DNA of 64,000 nucleotides from Croceibacterium soli (GTDB lineage: Bacteria > Pseudomonadota > Alphaproteobacteria > Sphingomonadales > Sphingomonadaceae), in the NCBI RefSeq assembly GCF_009828065.1, contig NZ_WTYK01000003.1, positions 186,001-250,000 of the forward strand, read 5' to 3'. The position numbers and the translations under genes are program-made. The notes beneath the pieces were generated by a model that saw nothing but the letters and a program-made list of their open reading frames with translations, did no database searches and had not been told where the DNA came from. Below are positions 36,838-45,668 of the stretch, piece after piece; positions within the stretch are counted from its first letter, which is position 1, and every line of letters begins with the position of its first letter.

Positions 36838-38966
36838 GCGTAGTATTCCCGATACTGCCGGTAGTAGAACGAAGGATCGCCGCGCTCGAAGAAGGCGCGG
36901 CGGCGGAGGTCCACCTGATTGAGTGCGACCCCGACCAGGTTCACATGCTCCGCGGGAAGGCGGCGCAAGGCGGCGCGGATCGCAAACGTGGATGTCTTGC
37001 GCCAGTGCGCGACCATGATCGTTGCGTCGGCCCGGCTGGCGAGGACCGGGGCCGAAGCGACCGGCAGGACCGGGGGAAGGTCGAGGATGATGCGGTCGAA
37101 CCGCCCACGCAGCCGTTCCAGCAGGTCCTGGAAGGCCGGACCGGTCAGCAGGTGCTCGGGCGCGCTCTTGTCCGGCCGCAGCGGCAGGACGCAGAACTGG
37201 CGGTTGTCGTCCAGCTCGTCGAGATTGCAGGGCGCGGTGCCGTCGAGATATTCGATCAGGCCATAGTCGTACTTCTGCATGTCCAGCAGCCGGCTGACCC
37301 CGGCGCGGCGCAAGTCGCAGTCGATCAGGATCGTGCGCTGCCCGCTCTGCGCCGCGATGTAGGACATGCAGCAGGACACGATGGTCTTCCCTTCGCCCGG
37401 CAAGGCCGAAGTCAGGGCGATGATCTGCTTGTTGCCGTTGGTGACCTGGTCGATCGCCGTATCGAGCGTGCGGAAACTCTCCGCGAAGGCGGAGTTGGGA
37501 GCCTCCTGTATCGCCCCGACGGCATGGCGGATCTGCGGGGAAACCGATTTCAGCAGCGGGATCGATGCGAGATGACGCTCGCCGACTCCGCGTTCCACTT
37601 CCTCCGGCGTGGACATGCCATGGAACAGGGCCTCGGCGATGTAGGCGGCCAGGATGCCGAGACCCAGGCCGATCACGACCGACAGGGCGAGGTTCATCGC
37701 CAGATTGGGCTCCGTCGGCAGGAGCGGGACTTCGGCGAAAGTGAGTATGCGCGCGTTCGGCTTCTCGCTGCCTTCTGCCGCGAGCAGTTCCTTGTAGCGG
37801 CTGAGGTAAGTTTCGTAGATGCCCTGCGAGGCTTCGGCCGCGCGCTCTAGCTCGCTCAGCCCGACCATCGCCGCGTTGTTCTGCGCCAGGTTGCCGCGAG
37901 CGAGCGAAAGGCTCCCGGACAAGGACGCGAGGCGCTGGGCGGAGACGTTCTGCTTGGCCTCGAGGTTCGAGATGACGCGCTCAATCTCCGCCTGGATTTG
38001 GCCGCGGATCTCGCCGAGGCGGCTCTGTGCCTGGACCAGCTGCGGATGGTTGCGGCCGTATTTGGAGGACAGGTCGGCCACTTCGCCCGCGGCTTCCGCT
38101 TCCTGGATCCGCAGCGCGGAGATTACCGGCGAGCCGAGCGCTTCGCCGACATCGTCGCCGGTCGATCCCGACCGCAGCTGGGCCAAGGCTGTCTGCAGCC
38201 GCGCCTGGTCTTCGGCCGCTTCTGCGCGGGCGCGCGTGACTTCCTGGTTGTAGTTGGAGATTTCCTGCTCGGTCAGCGACGCGCCGGAGGTGCTGAGCAG
38301 GTTGTGGGCGATGCGATATTGCTGGAGCGCCTGGGTGTCGGCCTGTGCCTGCGCGCGCAACTGGCCCAGCCGCGCCTGCACGAGCTCGCGCTCATCGGAA
38401 TTCCTGGTCTGGTTGAGGCCCAGTTCCCAGTTCGCGAATTGGCGGGCGAACTCGTTGGCGATGTTGGCTGCGTCACCGGCGTCGGGTGCGTTGAACCGGA
38501 TGGTCAGCGCATAGCTCTTCCCCGTCCGTTCCGCCGAGACCCCGCTCTGCAACCGGTCGATCAGATCGCGCTTCTCCGCTTCGCTGAGCCCCTCGTTCAG
38601 GCCGAGCGACGCCGCCACCCGTTCGGCCATCTCGCGCGACGCGATGATCTCCGCCTGGGTGTCCACGAGTTCGCTGCTGATGGCTTCCTGGCGGGAGACG
38701 CCGTCGGCCGTGATCGCACCGGTGGCATCGTTCGTCAGCATGACCGTGGCCTCGGCGGTGTAGACCTTCTCCGAGAGCAGCGAGAATGCGACTCCGGCCG
38801 CGACCACCAGCGCCACCACGAGCGCGACCAGCTTCAGCCGCCGCCGGAAGAAGCCTATCGTCTCCGTGAGGTCGAGCCTGTCGTCGCTCTTCGCCGGAAG
38901 ATATTCGCCGCGCGTTCGGGGGAGGTTTCCTCCGAAGGCGGGGACCAGGTGCCGTGCTTCGTTCAT
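36834..38966 (-). CDS. polysaccharide co-polymerase fused to BY-tyrosine kinase (Wzc-like)
   Basis: Controls chain length and export. Wzz domain: cytoplasmic N-terminus, TM1 about residues 45-64, long periplasmic coiled coil (about 70-420) and TM2 about 428-450. Cytoplasmic kinase: Walker A ALPGEGKT with K527, Walker A' ILIDCDLRR and Walker B RIILDLPPVLP. The tail FYYRQYREYYA has five tyrosines for autophosphorylation. Length 710 aa is normal for fused proteins. It is upstream of the GT4 and polymerase genes. No matching phosphatase is visible in the window. Confidence 0.94.
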   Translation of the reverse strand: MNEARHLVPAFGGNLPRTRGEYLPAKSDDRLDLTETIGFFRRRLKLVALVVALVVAAGVAFSLLSEKVYTAEATVMLTNDATGAITADGVSRQEAISSELVDTQAEIIASREMAERVAASLGLNEGLSEAEKRDLIDRLQSGVSAERTGKSYALTIRFNAPDAGDAANIANEFARQFANWELGLNQTRNSDERELVQARLGQLRAQAQADTQALQQYRIAHNLLSTSGASLTEQEISNYNQEVTRARAEAAEDQARLQTALAQLRSGSTGDDVGEALGSPVISALRIQEAEAAGEVADLSSKYGRNHPQLVQAQSRLGEIRGQIQAEIERVISNLEAKQNVSAQRLASLSGSLSLARGNLAQNNAAMVGLSELERAAEASQGIYETYLSRYKELLAAEGSEKPNARILTFAEVPLLPTEPNLAMNLALSVVIGLGLGILAAYIAEALFHGMSTPEEVERGVGERHLASIPLLKSVSPQIRHAVGAIQEAPNSAFAESFRTLDTAIDQVTNGNKQIIALTSALPGEGKTIVSCCMSYIAAQSGQRTILIDCDLRRAGVSRLLDMQKYDYGLIEYLDGTAPCNLDELDDNRQFCVLPLRPDKSAPEHLLTGPAFQDLLERLRGRFDRIILDLPPVLPVASAPVLASRADATIMVAHWRKTSTFAIRAALRRLPAEHVNLVGVALNQVDLRRRAFFERGDPSFYYRQYREYYA

Positions 38967-39021
38967 GATCTGCTCTCGCCGAAATGCGGTTGATTCGGCC
39001 CGGGGCGGGGACGCGCGCGCT

Positions 39022-40332
39022 TCACAACGCCACCCTCAGTCCCAGACCGACAGCGAAGCCGTTGTAGTCACGGCCTCCACCTTTGCCGTTTTGATTGCGG
39101 TAGCCGAGCCGCCCGATCAGACCGACATTGTCGGTCAGCCGATAGTGGGCCCGCGTGCCGACTTCGAAGCGCCGCTCCGACAGGGTGGTGGAGCGGTAGT
39201 CTTCATCCACCACCGCGGCTTCGGCGGAGACGAGCAGCCGGTCGCTGACCGCCTTCCGCGCACCCAGTCTGAACGAACTGCGCACGATCGCAGGGATCGC
39301 ATCGCGCGGGCTCGGATCGACGAGGCGGTCGGCGGATGCGATAACTTGCCATGTGGGGCCCGGCGTCCATTCGCCCCGCAGATGATAGTTCAAGCCGCCG
39401 ACCGATTCGACCGAGGGATCCTTGAACTTCTGGTGCAGGTATCCGACGCCTGCTTCCACGGCCAGCAAGTCGGTCAGGTTGACCTGCATGCCGCCCAGCA
39501 AGGAATAGCCGCTCGAGTTGCGAATGGCCGGGTTGCGCTCGTAGCGGACCTGGTTGCCGCCCACCTCGACGAACACCCGCGTGTTGCGGCCGGTCGGCGC
39601 GCTTCCGCGAACCCGCGCCCTGCGCACGGTGGCATCGCGGGCGGACAAATCGATCGGCGCGCCGTTCAGTGTGGCATCCTCGTAATCGAACTCGGCGATT
39701 TGCGCCTCGCCCGTCATCTCGACGAAGCCCCCGACACGCTGCAGCCTCACCGACGCGAACTTCTGGTCGAACTCGACCGGCTCGTCGGTCAGGAAGAAGT
39801 CCCCGGCCGTGCCGCGCGGCTCGATCAGGTGGCGGAAGCCGGCGTCGACCGTGAGCTCGGTGCGCGAAGCGAGGTCGAGCCGTGCACGAGCCGCGGCTTC
39901 GAACTGCTCGCTGTCCTCCGATTCCGTGTCGAGGTGGCGGCGAACCTCGGACGAGCCGCGGATCGAAAGCTCGTGCCGCGGCAATGTCGTTCGCACCACC
40001 AGGGTCGGGCGCAGCGAGAACACGACGTCGTCGATCTCGTTGGCCGGGAGATTGTAGATGTTGGAGTTGTAGACCGCATCGGCGTCGACATACGGCAGAG
40101 CCGTGAGACCGCCGCTCAGCGCGATACCGTCTCCGCGTTCGGGATCGAAGATCTCCATCGGCGTCACGATCCTGGGGTCCTGCCCGTAGGTCGGACGGGA
40201 CAAGCACAGGATCGTCAGGAAGACGGCCGCTCGCCGCGCGTATTTGCGGTGCCGCGACTGGCCTGGAAGGGGAGCGACGCGGATTACCGGATCCGTCGCC
40301 CTCGCATTCTCCCGGTCCCCATTCCCGCTCAC
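39022..40332 (-). CDS. outer-membrane beta-barrel protein of the EPS locus
   Basis: A signal peptide (basic RRHRKYARR-like region, hydrophobic AAVFLTILCLS, cleavage near PTYG-Q) precedes repeated amphipathic strands such as GYSLLGGMQVNLTDLLAVEAGVGYL, and the C-terminus AVGLGLRVAL is barrel-like. It resembles OM proteins that accompany sphingan export. The start is unclear: GTG at 40332 is the best, since no in-frame ATG lies before the signal peptide. Length is 436 aa. 40333-40667 carries only the small candidate gene at 40520. Confidence 0.82.
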   Translation of the reverse strand: MSGNGDRENARATDPVIRVAPLPGQSRHRKYARRAAVFLTILCLSRPTYGQDPRIVTPMEIFDPERGDGIALSGGLTALPYVDADAVYNSNIYNLPANEIDDVVFSLRPTLVVRTTLPRHELSIRGSSEVRRHLDTESEDSEQFEAAARARLDLASRTELTVDAGFRHLIEPRGTAGDFFLTDEPVEFDQKFASVRLQRVGGFVEMTGEAQIAEFDYEDATLNGAPIDLSARDATVRRARVRGSAPTGRNTRVFVEVGGNQVRYERNPAIRNSSGYSLLGGMQVNLTDLLAVEAGVGYLHQKFKDPSVESVGGLNYHLRGEWTPGPTWQVIASADRLVDPSPRDAIPAIVRSSFRLGARKAVSDRLLVSAEAAVVDEDYRSTTLSERRFEVGTRAHYRLTDNVGLIGRLGYRNQNGKGGGRDYNGFAVGLGLRVAL

Positions 40333-40519
40333 AACATGGGTGAAAACTGCCAACAACTCGGCTGCATGGAGCGACAAACTCGGATAAGTGGCCGGTGAGT
40401 AGCCGGCCGTCCCGTCGCCCGGGTTCGGCCGGCGGAACAAGCCTGTCCTGGCCGCATTGGCGCAGGGCCGGGCCGCCGATTGCTTGCTGGCGCTGGCGCC
40501 GAAGGACCGACGTGTAACC

Positions 40520-40651
40520 ATGCCCGATGTGCCCAAAAGCTCCAAAGCCGGTTCCGCCCGCAGGAAGGGCAGGCGCAGCTTCGCCAAAGGACTGGCGTTT
40601 GCGGCGCCGCTGGCGGCTGCGTTCTGGGCACTGGTCGTGTGGTTGGCGTGA
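40520..40651 (+). CDS. candidate small membrane protein, 43 aa
   Basis: MPDVPKSSKAGSARRKGRRS is followed by a single hydrophobic segment FAKGLAFAAPLAAAFWALVVWLA. Third codon positions are strongly G/C, as in real genes here. The ribosome site is weak (AAGGA 12 bases upstream). It lies alone on the plus strand between two minus-strand genes. Its status as a gene is uncertain. Confidence 0.4.
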   Translation: MPDVPKSSKAGSARRKGRRSFAKGLAFAAPLAAAFWALVVWLA

Positions 40652-40667
40652 GGATGTTCCCGCACCA

Positions 40668-41465
40668 TCAGCAAGCTCCTCCTCCGGCGATCACTGCCGG
40701 AAGAGTTGCGGCAAGGATTTTCAGGTCGAACGCTAGCGAGCGGTTGCGCACGTAAAACACGTCGGTGGCCACGCGCCTGCGGTAGCTTGTCTGCGCATCC
40801 CGCGTAATCTGCCAAAGCCCGGTCAGGCCCGGCCGCACCGCGAGATAGAACTCCGCGTAGCGGCCATACCGCTCCAGCTCCGCACTGACGATGGGGCGGG
40901 GGCCGACTAGGCTCATCTCCCCGCGCAGAACGTTGAGGAGCTGCGGCAGCTCGTCCAGGCTCGTGTTCCTCAGGAAATGGCCCAGCGGCGTGACGCGCGG
41001 ATCCTCGATCAGCTTCTGGCTCGACGACCATTCGGCCCGCAGCGCCGGATTGGCGCTGAGGAGAGCGGCAAGCCGTTCTTCCGCGCCGACGCACATCGTC
41101 CGAAATTTCAGGCAGTCGAAGCTTTCACCGCCTTTGCCGACGCGGCGGTGAGCGAACACGACCGGCCCGGGATCGCTCAGCTTGATGGCGATCAGCACCA
41201 GGAGGATCACCGGCGCCAGGAACAGGATGAGCGCAAGGGAGACGACGATGTCCAGCAGGCGGCGGAAATCGAACCCTTGCGGTGGGGCGGGTTCGCGTTC
41301 GGCACCTTTCGCGCCGGGCGAGAACGGGACCACCAGGCCCATCTCCGCTTCGCTGGCGACGGCGGCCGCAAAGCTCGGCCGTTCGCTGGTCGTGTCCAAG
41401 CCCAGGTCGAAATCGTCGAGCAGACTGTCGCCGGGATAGAAGTAGTGAGTGTCCGTTGCGCGCAT
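40668..41465 (-). CDS. undecaprenyl-phosphate sugar-1-phosphate transferase (initiating)
   Basis: Starts the lipid-linked repeat unit by transferring a hexose-1-phosphate to undecaprenyl phosphate. One hydrophobic segment (LLDIVVSLALILFLAPVILLVLIAI) precedes the cytosolic PF02397 domain with FDCLKFRTM, SLDELPQLLNVLRGEMSLVGPRP and RPGLTGLWQ. The N-terminal 65 residues are non-conserved. Length is 265 aa from the ATG at 41465. The sugar (glucose or galactose) cannot be told from the sequence. It is divergent from the Wza-like gene. Confidence 0.92.
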   Translation of the reverse strand: MRATDTHYFYPGDSLLDDFDLGLDTTSERPSFAAAVASEAEMGLVVPFSPGAKGAEREPAPPQGFDFRRLLDIVVSLALILFLAPVILLVLIAIKLSDPGPVVFAHRRVGKGGESFDCLKFRTMCVGAEERLAALLSANPALRAEWSSSQKLIEDPRVTPLGHFLRNTSLDELPQLLNVLRGEMSLVGPRPIVSAELERYGRYAEFYLAVRPGLTGLWQITRDAQTSYRRRVATDVFYVRNRSLAFDLKILAATLPAVIAGGGAC

Positions 41466-41738
41466 GAGAACCACTTCAACGTGAGGTTGAAAAGATCTCC
41501 CGCAGCAGCCGAGAAGCCGGTGGAGAGGAGGTCCCGAAAATCGGTCAGATCGAGCAGGCGCACAATCGAGCATCAGGTGTACTGCCGCTCTATCCTGAGG
41601 GGCTAGTCCGGTTCGCGATGCCCTGCCGGCATATCATCCATGATGGTAATACCGCCGCGCTTCGAGCCAAACTATAGATTGGGCGACTGGAAAACTCAGC
41701 GGATCCACGCCGCGTTGTAGTGGGAGCGAAGCGAGGCC
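41466..41738. promoter_or_regulatory. divergent intergenic region between sugar transferase and Wza-like genes
   Basis: No coding potential is seen. This 273-bp gap separates the minus-strand initiating transferase and the plus-strand export lipoprotein, so both promoters must be here. A small palindrome CATC-CAT-GATG lies near 41635-41645, in an AT-richer stretch that could be a promoter. Confidence 0.4.
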
Positions 41739-42365
41739 ATGGCGGACTTAGAACCGGGCGATCGACGATCGGCGGAGGGGCATGGCTATCGCCGCAAAGC
41801 GGCGGTCGGCCTGTTCGCTCTCGCGGCATTGAGCCTGGCGGGCTGCGCTTCGACGAACATCCCGACAGCATCCGTGATCGAGGCGAACACCGGGGTCGAG
41901 CAAGGCTATACGATCTCGAGCGGCGACAAGATCAGGGTAACCGTATTCGACGAGGAAAACCTCACCGGCGATTACCAGGTCGGCCTGGCAGGCGATGTTC
42001 AGTTGCCGCTGATCGGAAGGATCGTCGCAGCGGGAGAGACCTCCACCACCTTGGCTGAAATGATCGCCACGATGCTGCGTGACGGGAGCTACGTCCTTTC
42101 GCCGCGCGTGGCCGTGGAAGTCGCCCAGCATCGGCCGTTCTTCATTCTCGGCGAGGTCAAGACACCCGGTGAATACGTCTACGCCAGCAACATGACGCTG
42201 GAGCAGGCAGTGGCCAAAGCCGGCGGATTCACGCCCCGCGCGGACAAAGGCGTCGTCATACTGCGCCGGCAGACCTGGAGTACTCCGAGAAAGGTTCGGC
42301 TGGACGGCGAGACGCTGTTGGTGTCGCCCGGAGATACGATCCTGGTTCAGGAAGCGTTCTTCTAG
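41739..42365 (+). CDS. polysaccharide export outer-membrane lipoprotein (Wza-like, Poly_export + SLBB)
   Basis: Builds the outer-membrane export channel with the Wzc-like protein. The lipobox LAGC puts the lipidated Cys at residue 36. The Poly_export domain (YTISSGDKIRVTVFDEENLTG... VQLPLIGRI) is followed by one SLBB domain (FFILGEVKTPGEYVY...TLEQAVAKAGGFTPRA). It is 208 aa and ends shortly after the SLBB domain, so it lacks the long C-terminal region of E. coli Wza. A neighbouring OM barrel at 39022 may complement it. Confidence 0.93.
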   Translation: MADLEPGDRRSAEGHGYRRKAAVGLFALAALSLAGCASTNIPTASVIEANTGVEQGYTISSGDKIRVTVFDEENLTGDYQVGLAGDVQLPLIGRIVAAGETSTTLAEMIATMLRDGSYVLSPRVAVEVAQHRPFFILGEVKTPGEYVYASNMTLEQAVAKAGGFTPRADKGVVILRRQTWSTPRKVRLDGETLLVSPGDTILVQEAFF

Positions 42366-42645
42366 TCACCGGAGCCAGTCGCTCCTGCAGGGGCGATGGG
42401 GAAACTTGCATCTTCGCAAGGCTTTACTCGTGCGCCGCGCGAGCACCGGTCACGAATGGGACAATTTCGCGCAAGGTAAACTTTCACGTTATGCCCACAT
42501 CAATTTCGGTTGCAAGACCGGCGAGGATGGCGCAAAAAAGTTATGCACAATCGAGTCGCCAAGGTCGCAACGGGGAGATGAGCCCGTGCTCATGCCTCGC
42601 AATCATAAAATCGGAGGAATATGATACGCAAATAGGGGATGAGTA
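42366..42645. promoter_or_regulatory. AT-rich intergenic region upstream of the LuxR-type regulator
   Basis: 280 bases with no convincing gene. It is about 45-50% GC, well below the window average, and contains A/T-rich stretches such as CAAAAAAGTTATGCACAATC and AATCATAAAATCGG. A short in-frame run at 42406-42624 has no ribosome site or coding bias. A GGGGATGAG ribosome site leads to the ATG at 42646. Confidence 0.4.
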
Positions 42646-43308
42646 ATGTCGATAAACATCTGTCTGATCTGCTCGCAAGACATTACTAGAGAAGGATTGG
42701 GGCACATAATTGCATCCGGAGGATTCAATGTCATCGAGTCATCCGATTGTGTAGATAACATTTCGTGTTCCCCACCCGAAAGTGAAGTTTTGTTCGTTGT
42801 GGACTGCCCCAATTCTATCGAGCAGTCCGACACGGTCGAGACGATCAGGAACCGTTTCCGCCAGGCCAAGATCGTCGTCCTTTCCGATCATTTCGATGTC
42901 CAGACGATGCTCGATTGCTTCGCCAGGGGCGCGCAAGGCTACATCATCAAATCGATGAAATCGGCGCGGCTTCTTGCCTCGCTGCGGCTTGCAGCTCTCG
43001 GGGAGAAGGTCGTGCCATCGGACTTCGTCGACGCGATCGGCGGACAGCAGGGCCTGGACTACGCCAAATCCAACAGCGCCGAAAGCGCGATCGAAGAAGT
43101 GAACCTTTCGCCGCGCGAACTCGATGTGCTCTGTTGCCTTATGGCGGGATACCCGAACAAGATCATCGCCCGGCAACTGGACGTCTGCGAAGCGACGGTG
43201 AAAGTTCACGTCAAGGCGATCCTGCGCAAACTTAACGTACATAACCGCACGCAGGCTGCCATTTGGGCGAACTCGCGCGGCCTCACCGAAAGTCTCGTCG
43301 GTAGTTGA
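42646..43308 (+). CDS. LuxR-family response regulator (NarL-like) with atypical receiver domain
   Basis: Probable transcription regulator of the EPS locus. The N-terminal receiver-like domain (1-125) keeps an Asp in VVDCPN and a Lys in GYIIKSM, but the acidic pair near the N-terminus is reduced (CSQDI). The C-terminal GerE/LuxR helix-turn-helix (about 152-205) is complete: LSPRELDVLCCLMAGYPNKIIARQL, then TVKVHVKAILRKLNV. Length is 220 aa. The first 60 codons are AT-rich while the rest has normal GC. No cognate histidine kinase is adjacent. Confidence 0.88.
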   Translation: MSINICLICSQDITREGLGHIIASGGFNVIESSDCVDNISCSPPESEVLFVVDCPNSIEQSDTVETIRNRFRQAKIVVLSDHFDVQTMLDCFARGAQGYIIKSMKSARLLASLRLAALGEKVVPSDFVDAIGGQQGLDYAKSNSAESAIEEVNLSPRELDVLCCLMAGYPNKIIARQLDVCEATVKVHVKAILRKLNVHNRTQAAIWANSRGLTESLVGS

Positions 43309-43317
43309 TTGCCGGTC

Positions 43318-43337
43318 GCCGGCTCCACGGAGCCGGC
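43318..43337. terminator. convergent hairpin between LuxR regulator and cell-wall hydrolase genes
   Basis: GCCGGCTCC (43318-43326) pairs perfectly with GGAGCCGGC (43329-43337) around a two-base loop, in the gap between the two converging genes. There is no T tract, so it could act in either direction or be an RNA stabiliser. Confidence 0.5.
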
Positions 43338-43366
43338 CGGCACCTCCCACGATCATCGCGCGGCGA

Positions 43367-44656
43367 TCAGCTCATCCGCTCCCGCATGATCCTGACCAGC
43401 CTGTCGCGATCTTCAGGAAGACACTCCTTCTTGTCGGGTCGGGCCACTTTATCGCAATCCCAGAGCGCCACATCCATGCCGGATGCGGGATCCCTGACGA
43501 ACACGAACGCGGGCCGATCCCGTTCGGGCGCAAGCACCGCCCGATTGCGCTCGACTAGCTCGCTCGAAGGGTAGCCCAGCACTTGGCAGGCCCGGCGTCC
43601 GGCACACCGGCCCAGAGCCTCGACCGCCCAACGCCCGCTCGCCCCGCCGAGATCGACTTTAAGGAATTGCGCGGACGTAGCGGGCAGGGCCACGTTGGCC
43701 GCCTGCACCACCGCCCCGCCAGTCGCCGGCGCGGTGAAAGCCTGCGTGGTCCCAGGCAAGTCGCTGGTGGAAGGGGCGCCGTCCGCCGTCCCGCCGATCC
43801 GCGGTGCGGGAGGAGGCGTTCGCGCGGCCAGTGTCACGAAGTCCGCTTCAGGGCCGGCGTTGCCTGCGGTGGATAGCGCACCGCGCATGCCGCCCCAGCT
43901 GTAGAAGATGTGCCGGCCGACGATCCCCAACGTGCGCATCTCCAGCCGCCAGCGAGGAGCCACATAGTCCGCGTGATAATGGGTCGCGCGCCCGACGCTT
44001 TCGTCGACGGCCCCATCGAGCGCCGCAGCCGCAAGCGTCCTCGCCGCATGCAGGGCGGCCGCTGAAGGCCGCCGGCGCAAGAGCGAACCGTCGCAAGTGA
44101 AGGTGAACTGGCACCCGGTGGTTCGCTGGGAACCCTGGAAGACCACTCCGCAAACCGATTTCGGGAAAGCCCAATGGTTCACGCGGTTGAGCACGACCTG
44201 CATGACGGACCGCTGCCCCGCCGGGTCCGGGCCGGCTTCGTACCAGGCGGCGGCGGCGAGGCATTCGATCGCCCTGGCCCGGTCGGTCTCGGAGCCCTGG
44301 AACGCGAATGCCGCGGCCGGGGGCGTTTCGACCGTCTTCGCCAGCGCGTCGCCGCGGATCCGCGCCCGAACGGCCGCGACCGAAGTAACGAACGGCGCCA
44401 TGACGTGGACCGCCGAAGCGGGCTCTCCGGGCAGTTCGGGCAGGTCCGATCCACGGATCGCCGAGGACTGCGGGATCACGAAGACCGCCGCCACGAAAGC
44501 CAGGCGAAAGCCCCAGGCCGGAAGGCCGGGCCGAGTGTCCTCCCGGCCGGCGATGGTACGAAGCAGATCCGTGTATTGCCGTGTGATCATCGCCTCGCTT
44601 CGCCGGGGTTCGTTCGCCAGCGCAAAGGCATACCGTGGTTCCGTGGTGGCAGGCAT
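43367..44656 (-). CDS. SleB-like cell wall hydrolase with extended C-terminus
   Basis: Predicted lytic transglycosylase or amidase of the Hydrolase_2/SleB family. The domain core is ECLAAAAWYEAGPDPAG...VMQVVLNRVNHWAFP...VFQGSQRTTGCQFTFTCDG (about residues 135-200), with ATHYHADYVAPRW following. A hydrophobic segment near residues 50-65 suggests a membrane anchor or signal sequence. The C-terminal 120 residues (from about 310) have two Cys pairs and no known family. The start is uncertain: ATG 44656 is listed; ATG 44590 is an alternative. Confidence 0.82.
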   Translation of the reverse strand: MPATTEPRYAFALANEPRRSEAMITRQYTDLLRTIAGREDTRPGLPAWGFRLAFVAAVFVIPQSSAIRGSDLPELPGEPASAVHVMAPFVTSVAAVRARIRGDALAKTVETPPAAAFAFQGSETDRARAIECLAAAAWYEAGPDPAGQRSVMQVVLNRVNHWAFPKSVCGVVFQGSQRTTGCQFTFTCDGSLLRRRPSAAALHAARTLAAAALDGAVDESVGRATHYHADYVAPRWRLEMRTLGIVGRHIFYSWGGMRGALSTAGNAGPEADFVTLAARTPPPAPRIGGTADGAPSTSDLPGTTQAFTAPATGGAVVQAANVALPATSAQFLKVDLGGASGRWAVEALGRCAGRRACQVLGYPSSELVERNRAVLAPERDRPAFVFVRDPASGMDVALWDCDKVARPDKKECLPEDRDRLVRIMRERMS

Positions 44657-44904
44657 CGGGCAAAGGGATGAAGAACGGGCGCGTTCGTCTAGTCCTTCGC
44701 TCCCCGTTGGCAGCATCGGCGAGAGCGGCAGGCCCCTCATGGCGCGCAGCCGCCGGCAGCCGCAGCTTTTGGGGTTAATACCGATGTGCGCTTTCGGGGG
44801 CGCGCTTGCGGGAAGATACTGTTCCCAGTGCACTAACGCATCCTGAGCGCGCACGATGATTTGCAGATCGTCTTCGAAAGCAAAGCAAAGCAAGGGCGTC
44901 GAAC

Positions 44905-45567
44905 ATGTTTCAATATGATCCTGCAGAATTTGCGGGAGAGTTCGCAACCAGGTCGTATGTTCACCTGCGTGGCGTGCTCGACGACGATTTTAGGTCCTAC
45001 TTGGCGATGTTCTACATGAAGGCCACGAGCGGCGCCGCCGATGAGAAGAAAGACTGGAAGATCAGCGGCAAGAAGCGGCAATTCCTGTTCGAATTCCCGT
45101 CCTTGCAGGCGAGCCGGACTTTCCGCGACGGAATGGCCGGGTTGACCGGGATCGCCCCCGACAGGTTCACGATCTCGGAGCGCCATCTCAAAGTCTATGA
45201 CGAAGGCGCCGAACCCTGGCCCGCGCCGCACAAGGACCGTGCCGCATCCGAGATATCGATCGGGCTGCCCGTGCGCATCCCGCAAGGATCCACCGCCTGC
45301 GTGTTCCCCACGCTGCAGTTCGGCGCGAACCAGGAAGAACGGGCGGTGTTCCTTACCGACCGCGATCATCCCGGGGCCGAGCACGTCTATCGGAACGAGG
45401 AAGCTGTCATGCTCCACGAGGAGTTCGGGGACGTGATCGCGTTTCTCGGATCCTCGATCTTCCACGAGAGAGTCCGTCCGGCAGGCGCCGCGATCCTCTA
45501 CATCAAGGTCAACGGCACCGGCCGCGACCCGCTGGGCGAGAACATCTTCGCCGCCGAAGTTGCGTGA
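44905..45567 (+). CDS. possible 2-oxoglutarate/Fe(II) dioxygenase-like protein, 220 aa
   Basis: Compatible with a double-stranded beta-helix dioxygenase. H109-x-D111 in PAPHKDRAASEI and a distal H187 in SIFHERVRPAG would give the iron triad, and alternating strands fill the space between. The 2-oxoglutarate-binding Arg is not at the usual spacing, so the family call is tentative. There is no signal peptide. The next frame opens with GTGA at this gene's stop, but a later start is more likely for that gene. It precedes the ATP-grasp run. Confidence 0.62.
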   Translation: MFQYDPAEFAGEFATRSYVHLRGVLDDDFRSYLAMFYMKATSGAADEKKDWKISGKKRQFLFEFPSLQASRTFRDGMAGLTGIAPDRFTISERHLKVYDEGAEPWPAPHKDRAASEISIGLPVRIPQGSTACVFPTLQFGANQEERAVFLTDRDHPGAEHVYRNEEAVMLHEEFGDVIAFLGSSIFHERVRPAGAAILYIKVNGTGRDPLGENIFAAEVA

Positions 45568-45668
45568 CCCATCCGCTGGTAGATCGTTCCGCGGCATCGC
45601 TGCATCGATACGAAGAGCATGCACTCGGACACGCCGGAGCCGGTGCGCCGCCTCTTGGGGAAGCGGGC

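Noticed and set aside
41739-42365. Truncated Wza gene
   Set aside because: It is shorter than E. coli Wza but has both the Poly_export and SLBB domains and a clean lipobox; the short form is common in other EPS loci, so it is not called a pseudogene.
42406-42624. 72-codon frame in the AT-rich gap before the LuxR-type gene
   Set aside because: It begins with TTG without a ribosome site, has no hydrophobic or domain signal, and its composition matches non-coding DNA.
45564-45668. Upstream GTG start for ATP-grasp protein A
   Set aside because: It overlaps the previous stop (GTGA), which is common here, but its codons lack the G/C third-position bias of the rest; the paralogue C begins near the later position, and GGGGAA precedes the ATG at 45669. 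Kept as an alternative.
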